DNA of 8,229 nucleotides from Olsenella uli (GTDB taxonomy: Bacteria > Actinomycetota > Coriobacteriia > Coriobacteriales > Atopobiaceae). The DNA is taken from the NCBI RefSeq assembly GCF_901212655.1, contig NZ_CAAKON010000006.1:1-8229 (forward strand). Reading direction: 5' to 3'. Positions 5,568 to 8,229 of this stretch are shown here, one piece after another (positions within the stretch are counted from its first letter, which is position 1; each line of letters begins with the position of its first letter). The notes beneath the pieces are model-generated. The model saw nothing but the letters and a program-made list of their open reading frames with translations, was not told the origin of the DNA and searched no databases. The position numbers and the translations under genes were made by a program.

Positions 5568-6428
5568 ATGACCGACAAGAACGAGGTTGCTGAGGTCACG
5601 GGTGATGGCAAGCAGCTCAAGCCGCCGCTGACCGCAAAGGAGCGTCGTCAGATTTTCCTGCGCTATGCGTTCCTTCCCGAGTCAGCCATGTCGTACGAGA
5701 AGATGCATGGCGCCACGTGGGCGTGGACCTATCTGCCGCTGGCGGAGAAGTACTACAAGGACGACCTGGAGGCCATGCGGCGCCTGCTCGTTCGCCACTC
5801 GGTGTTCTACAACACGGAGCCGCAGACCGGTCAGCTCGTGAATGGCATCGTGTGCTCGCTTGAGGAGAAGATTGGCCAGGGGGAGCCAATCAGCGAGGAC
5901 GTGCCGATGAGCGTCAAGGCGTCGCTCATGGGACCGCTGGCGGGCATTGGCGACTCCATCGTGCAGGGCATCCTGATCCCGACGCTGCTCTCGATTGCCA
6001 TGGGGCTTGCGGTGGGCGGCAATGCGCTGGGCCCGCTGTTCTACATCGTGGCGTACGGCGCGATTATGGCGGCCGTGACGATCATCTGCTTCAACAGTGG
6101 TTACAGGCTTGGCACCAAGGCGATTGACGCCATCATTGGCGAGAGCGCCAAGCGCATCACCAACATGTTCAACGTGCTGGGAACCATCGTGATTGGCGGC
6201 CTGGCGGCAACGACGATTGCGCTCAAGACGCCCATCTCCGTGCCGTTTGGCGAGGAGGTCAAGCCGCTGCAGGACATTCTTGACGGCTTCTTCCCCGGGC
6301 TTCTGCCCCTGCTGATGGTGCTGTTTGCCTGGTGGCTTATTTCCTCCAAGCGCATGACGGCCACGAAGACGCTGGTGATTCTGGCCGTGGTGACCACGGT
6401 TGGCGTGCTGCTGGGACTGTTTGGCTAA
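5568..6428 (+). CDS. PTS system Man-Fru-Sor family EIID membrane subunit
   Basis: A 286-residue protein of normal EIID length. Residues 1-22 are polar; the conserved cytoplasmic part then starts with LTAKERRQIFLRYAF, MHGATWAW and FYNTEPQTG (about 80-88). The family signature GPLAGIGDSIVQG follows at about 122-134. Likely membrane segments are about 120-150, 154-176, 203-222, 239-260 and 266-286; the chain ends in the membrane (LLGLFG). It acts with EIIC in sugar transport and is unique to this PTS family. AAAGGAG (5551-5557) lies ten bases before the ATG, a slightly long spacing. It is the last recognisable gene of the operon; the transcript probably runs on to the terminator at 6676-6705. 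Confidence 0.95.
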   Translation: MTDKNEVAEVTGDGKQLKPPLTAKERRQIFLRYAFLPESAMSYEKMHGATWAWTYLPLAEKYYKDDLEAMRRLLVRHSVFYNTEPQTGQLVNGIVCSLEEKIGQGEPISEDVPMSVKASLMGPLAGIGDSIVQGILIPTLLSIAMGLAVGGNALGPLFYIVAYGAIMAAVTIICFNSGYRLGTKAIDAIIGESAKRITNMFNVLGTIVIGGLAATTIALKTPISVPFGEEVKPLQDILDGFFPGLLPLLMVLFAWWLISSKRMTATKTLVILAVVTTVGVLLGLFG

Positions 6429-6437
6429 CGAGCTTGA

Positions 6438-6471
6438 GCGCCCCCAGCCCGTGCGCACAGGCTGGAGGCGC
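6438..6471. repeat. Strong hairpin just after the PTS operon
   Basis: Arms 6438-6449 and 6460-6471 pair over 12 positions with one mismatch (6443/6466), around a 10-base loop that contains the palindrome GTGCGCAC. It starts nine bases after the EIID stop. No T-run follows (ATGGGTTGGGG), so it is more likely an mRNA 3' structure or REP-like element than an intrinsic terminator. From here to 6675 no coding signal is convincing; short repeats such as TGCGCTGGC (6519 and 6536) are present. Confidence 0.6.
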
Positions 6472-6588
6472 ATGGGTTGGGGAGTGCGTCTGCCGGAACC
6501 GAGCGTCTGCAGAAAGTGTGCGCTGGCGGGAGGTTTGCGCTGGCCGCCGGGTGAGGACGGCACCTGGCAGTTGGCACGGGACTTGGCG

Positions 6589-6623
6589 ATTGACGCGGCG
6601 TCTAACTATTGACGCGGTGTTTA
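6589..6623 (+). repeat. Tandem direct repeat ATTGACGCGG, 19-base period
   Basis: ATTGACGCGGCGTCTA (6589-6604) and ATTGACGCGGTGTTTA (6608-6623) are 14/16 identical and exactly 19 bases apart. Each holds a TTGACG hexamer close to a -35 box, but no good -10 sits 16-18 bases after either. Two equal sites on nearly the same helix face could be binding sites for a regulator, perhaps of a short transcript ending at 6705; this is inference. Confidence 0.45.
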
Positions 6624-6675
6624 GCTCTCGGTGCAACATCTACTTGTGGCAGTATTTCCACCTTCCTTTCCTTTT

Positions 6676-6705
6676 GCCGCTCGGGGCGACCCGGGCGGCT
6701 TTTTT
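6676..6705 (+). terminator. Strong intrinsic terminator
   Basis: GCCGCTCGGG (6676-6685) pairs fully with CCCGGGCGGC (6690-6699), one pair being T-G, closed by a GCGA tetraloop of the GNRA type and followed by six T (6700-6705). No matching T-run exists on the other strand. It ends the PTS operon transcript, about 250 bases after the EIID stop, and insulates the nuclease gene. An alternative is that it acts within the leader of the downstream gene. Confidence 0.9.
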
Positions 6706-6765
6706 GTCCGGAATGCGGTGTACAGTTAACGAAAGAAGGTTGTTATGTCATGCGTTCCTGCGATT

Positions 6766-6771
6766 AAAGGA
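6766..6771 (+). promoter_or_regulatory. Ribosome binding site that sets the nuclease gene start
   Basis: AAAGGA seven bases before the ATG at 6779. The frame is open upstream to 6332, but that would run through EIID and the terminator, so the start at 6779 is chosen. No clear promoter pair was found between 6706 and 6765. Confidence 0.7.
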
Positions 6772-6778
6772 TGAGACA

Positions 6779-7828
6779 ATGCAATTTATCTGGGATTTTG
6801 TCGCATTGGGCTCCCTCGGATGGCTCGCCTACCTCGCTGCGATGGTCCTCGTGGTCCCCGTGGGCGTCTTGGCCGTGGCGGCATACGCGTGCGTCAAGGC
6901 GTCACGCCGGCAGGCGAGGGAGCGCGAGCAAGCCGGGGCCGAGGCCGAGGCGCGGCGCGTGTCAGAGGTGGAGGCCGAGGCGCCAAGGCCGAGGGCGAGG
7001 CCGAGCGGACGCGCGAGGTTCACTATCTTCGGATGGCCCGTGGACTTCTTCGAGGTCGACGGGCACGACGGCGAGATACTGGCAGTGTTCAACGCCTACA
7101 CGCCGCATAGCGTCGGGTACCTGCTCGCGCATGGCGAGCGGACGCCGGACAACCCCGACGGCACCGAGTGCCTAGGCATGTGGCCGCACCCGTCCAGGCA
7201 CTTCGGCGCGGACAAGATATGGGCGTTCAGGCCGGAGGCGAGAGGCAACAAGGTGTGGGCGAGCGGCGAGTTCGACCTGGCGCTCAACGCGCACATGTGG
7301 ATGTGCCGCGAGATTTCCACGGCATACGGTGCCAAGCCGGAGCCCAAGCCGCTTCGGGGCTACGCAAATTTAGCGGCGGCGAATGGTGTGGATAAGGGTG
7401 CCGGTGTGGTTGCCCGCCATATTCCGTCCTCGGGCATCGAATTCGAAATGCTCTTGGCGGATTTATTCTCAGGCATGGGGTTTGAGGTGATGCTAACTCC
7501 AAGTAGCTCTGATTATGGAGTTGATCTGATTGTCGGCCGATTTGAAGGCGACAGTAAGATTGCTGTGCAGGCCAAGTACTATGCGGGCAATCCCGTGGGT
7601 ATAGGTGCTGTTCAGGAGGTCTTTTCTGGAAAAGCTCATTACAAGACCGGCTTTGCCTGCGTTATTACCAATTCCTCCTTTACGAAGAACGCGCAACAGC
7701 TGGCTCATGAGACAGATGTCGCTCTAATTGATAACGATTTGCTGAATCGGTTGCTATCGGGAAAAACCGAGGATGCAAAAAAGATGTTTGTAAAGATAGT
7801 TAAATCAAGCAATTTATCAAATTATTAA
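6779..7828 (+). CDS. Membrane-anchored protein with C-terminal Mrr-like (restriction endonuclease) domain
   Basis: A 349-residue protein. Residues about 5-40 are one long or two short membrane segments (WLAYLAAMVLVVPVGVLAVAA), followed by a charged Ala/Glu/Arg/Pro linker (about 43-77). Residues about 78-190 (FTIFGWPVDFFEV to MCREISTAYG) form a compact region I do not recognise. Residues about 217-330 match the Mrr catalytic domain, a PD-(D/E)XK nuclease fold: GIEFEMLL with Glu221/Glu223, GFEV, DYGVDLIV with Asp249, IAVQAKYY with Gln264 and Lys266, FACVITNSSFTKNAQQLA and ALIDNDLLNRLL. Mrr-type enzymes cut DNA, often modified foreign DNA (type IV restriction). Catalytic residues appear intact. 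GC drops sharply near residue 195, suggesting a mosaic gene. It is alone between a terminator and a gene-poor stretch, with no methylase or specificity subunit nearby. Defence is a guess; a housekeeping DNA-processing role is also possible. Confidence 0.83.
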   Translation: MQFIWDFVALGSLGWLAYLAAMVLVVPVGVLAVAAYACVKASRRQAREREQAGAEAEARRVSEVEAEAPRPRARPSGRARFTIFGWPVDFFEVDGHDGEILAVFNAYTPHSVGYLLAHGERTPDNPDGTECLGMWPHPSRHFGADKIWAFRPEARGNKVWASGEFDLALNAHMWMCREISTAYGAKPEPKPLRGYANLAAANGVDKGAGVVARHIPSSGIEFEMLLADLFSGMGFEVMLTPSSSDYGVDLIVGRFEGDSKIAVQAKYYAGNPVGIGAVQEVFSGKAHYKTGFACVITNSSFTKNAQQLAHETDVALIDNDLLNRLLSGKTEDAKKMFVKIVKSSNLSNY

Positions 7829-7914
7829 ATAAGAAGACATGACTGCTTTTGCCGGGTCCCGTGCGTAAGGAAATACTTAGGTACGGCGTTGTATTTGTGC
7901 ATATTGGAGGTGGT

Positions 7915-7989
7915 ATGGCATTCAAGTGGGCAGATATGATTCTTTGTCGGCACGGCTTGTGTTGCCGTAACAAGGGGCGTATTGAATGA
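7915..7989 (+). CDS. Possible small ORF, 24 residues, with good ribosome site
   Basis: ATG at 7915 with GGAGG (7906-7910) four bases upstream, ending at TGA 7987-7989. The peptide begins MAFKWADMILCRHG and has a Cys pair (GLCCRNK). It is not recognised. It might be a real small protein, a leader peptide, or the 5' stub of a gene broken by deletion. The ribosome site is the only strong evidence. Confidence 0.25.
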   Translation: MAFKWADMILCRHGLCCRNKGRIE

Positions 7990-8007
7990 TAACCATGCTC
8001 GCACGTA

Positions 8008-8037
8008 TTGTGTTGGTTGAACGGGGTTACATATAAG
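8008..8037 (+). promoter_or_regulatory. Promoter-like sequence near window end
   Basis: TTGTGT (8008-8013) and TATAAG (8032-8037) are 18 bases apart and resemble -35 and -10 boxes. A transcript would begin near 8044, within the hairpin at 8040-8055. No gene start is visible before the window ends. Confidence 0.3.
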
Positions 8038-8039
8038 TC

Positions 8040-8055
8040 AAGAGTGCTGACTCTT
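8040..8055. repeat. Short perfect inverted repeat
   Basis: AAGAGT (8040-8045) and ACTCTT (8050-8055) pair fully around a GCTG loop. It directly follows the TATAAG hexamer. Neither strand has a clear T-run after it; an operator or a 5' structure of a downstream transcript are possible. Confidence 0.35.
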
Positions 8056-8229
8056 CGGGAGTGCGGTTGAGAATACGCTGAACGGCCCGCTTGCTGAAGG
8101 GCTGGCGGTCCGGTCCTGCCGCGGGCGCCACAGTCGGCGCTCCCTACGCATGTGCATGTAGCCCTAAACGGTCTATGTCCCGGCCAAGCCTGGGCTAGTT
8201 GTTGCGTGCCATGACGTTGTTTACGCCGG

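Larger units (their letters stand above)
7829..8229. other. Gene-poor stretch to window end
   Basis: No ORF of convincing length is found on either strand, and no tRNA (no T-loop motif). The first about 200 bases keep the lower GC of the nuclease domain; the last about 150 return to high GC. It holds a possible 24-residue ORF (7915), a promoter-like pair (8008-8037), a short hairpin (8040-8055) and an imperfect inverted repeat around 8122-8142 (GCGCC/GGCGC). No intrinsic terminator is seen after the nuclease gene. Confidence 0.5.

Noticed and set aside
5682..6563. Minus-strand ORF (293 codons) antisense to EIID
   Set aside because: Composition is Arg/His/Gln-rich as expected of an antisense shadow, it shows no domain, and EIID on the + strand is certain.
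6400..6612. A 70-codon ORF after EIID
   Set aside because: It starts inside EIID, has no ribosome site, contains the hairpin arms and is rich in Arg, Trp and Gly without any motif.
6332..6778. N-terminal extension of the nuclease gene
   Set aside because: It would run through the EIID 3' end and a strong terminator; a good ribosome site precedes the ATG at 6779, followed directly by a membrane segment.
1..8229. CRISPR array, tRNA, rRNA, transposase or integrase
   Set aside because: No regularly spaced short repeats, tRNA T-loop motif, rRNA sequence or recombinase motif was found by reading both strands.

Overview
The window is high-GC bacterial DNA with a composition and gene content that suggest an Actinomycetota gut or oral commensal of the class Coriobacteriia (Olsenella, Atopobium or Collinsella type). 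The main clues are a secreted GH25 lysozyme fused to ADNDG-type wall-binding repeats and a mannose-family PTS operon, in DNA rich in GC-ending codons. The genus is inferred from general knowledge of such genomes, not proven by a marker gene.

Layout: (1) 1-1461, the 3' part of a GH25 muramidase gene, with an intrinsic terminator just after it. (2) 1462-2264, a sparse region holding one small ribbon-helix-helix (RHH) protein gene (1722-1973) and several inverted or direct repeats. (3) 2265-6428, a compact six-gene unit on the + strand: a DeoC-type aldolase, a GntR/HutC-family regulator with a UTRA domain, and separate EIIA, EIIB, EIIC and EIID subunits of a Man-Fru-Sor family PTS. Gaps are 4 to 36 bases. 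A near-perfect GT...AC palindrome over the likely -10 region upstream of the aldolase is a good candidate operator for the regulator. (4) 6429-6705, a long non-coding tail with a strong hairpin, a 19-base-spaced direct repeat and a textbook intrinsic terminator. (5) 6779-7828, a gene for a predicted membrane-anchored protein with a C-terminal Mrr-type nuclease domain and a marked internal fall in GC. (6) 7829-8229, no convincing gene; one possible 24-residue ORF, a promoter-like sequence and short hairpins.

Working model for the operon: the PTS imports and phosphorylates an unidentified sugar. EIIA His8 passes phosphate to EIIB His14, and EIIC/EIID form the membrane channel. The aldolase would cleave a phosphorylated product, and the UTRA regulator would sense a phosphosugar and control the operon. 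The aldolase keeps both DeoC lysines and the catalytic Asp, but differs at several substrate-pocket positions, including the usual Asp of the DHT motif. No nucleoside catabolism gene is nearby. It may therefore act on something other than deoxyribose-5-phosphate, and this is the most interesting point in the window. The membrane-anchored Mrr-like nuclease, apparently a composition mosaic, is the second.
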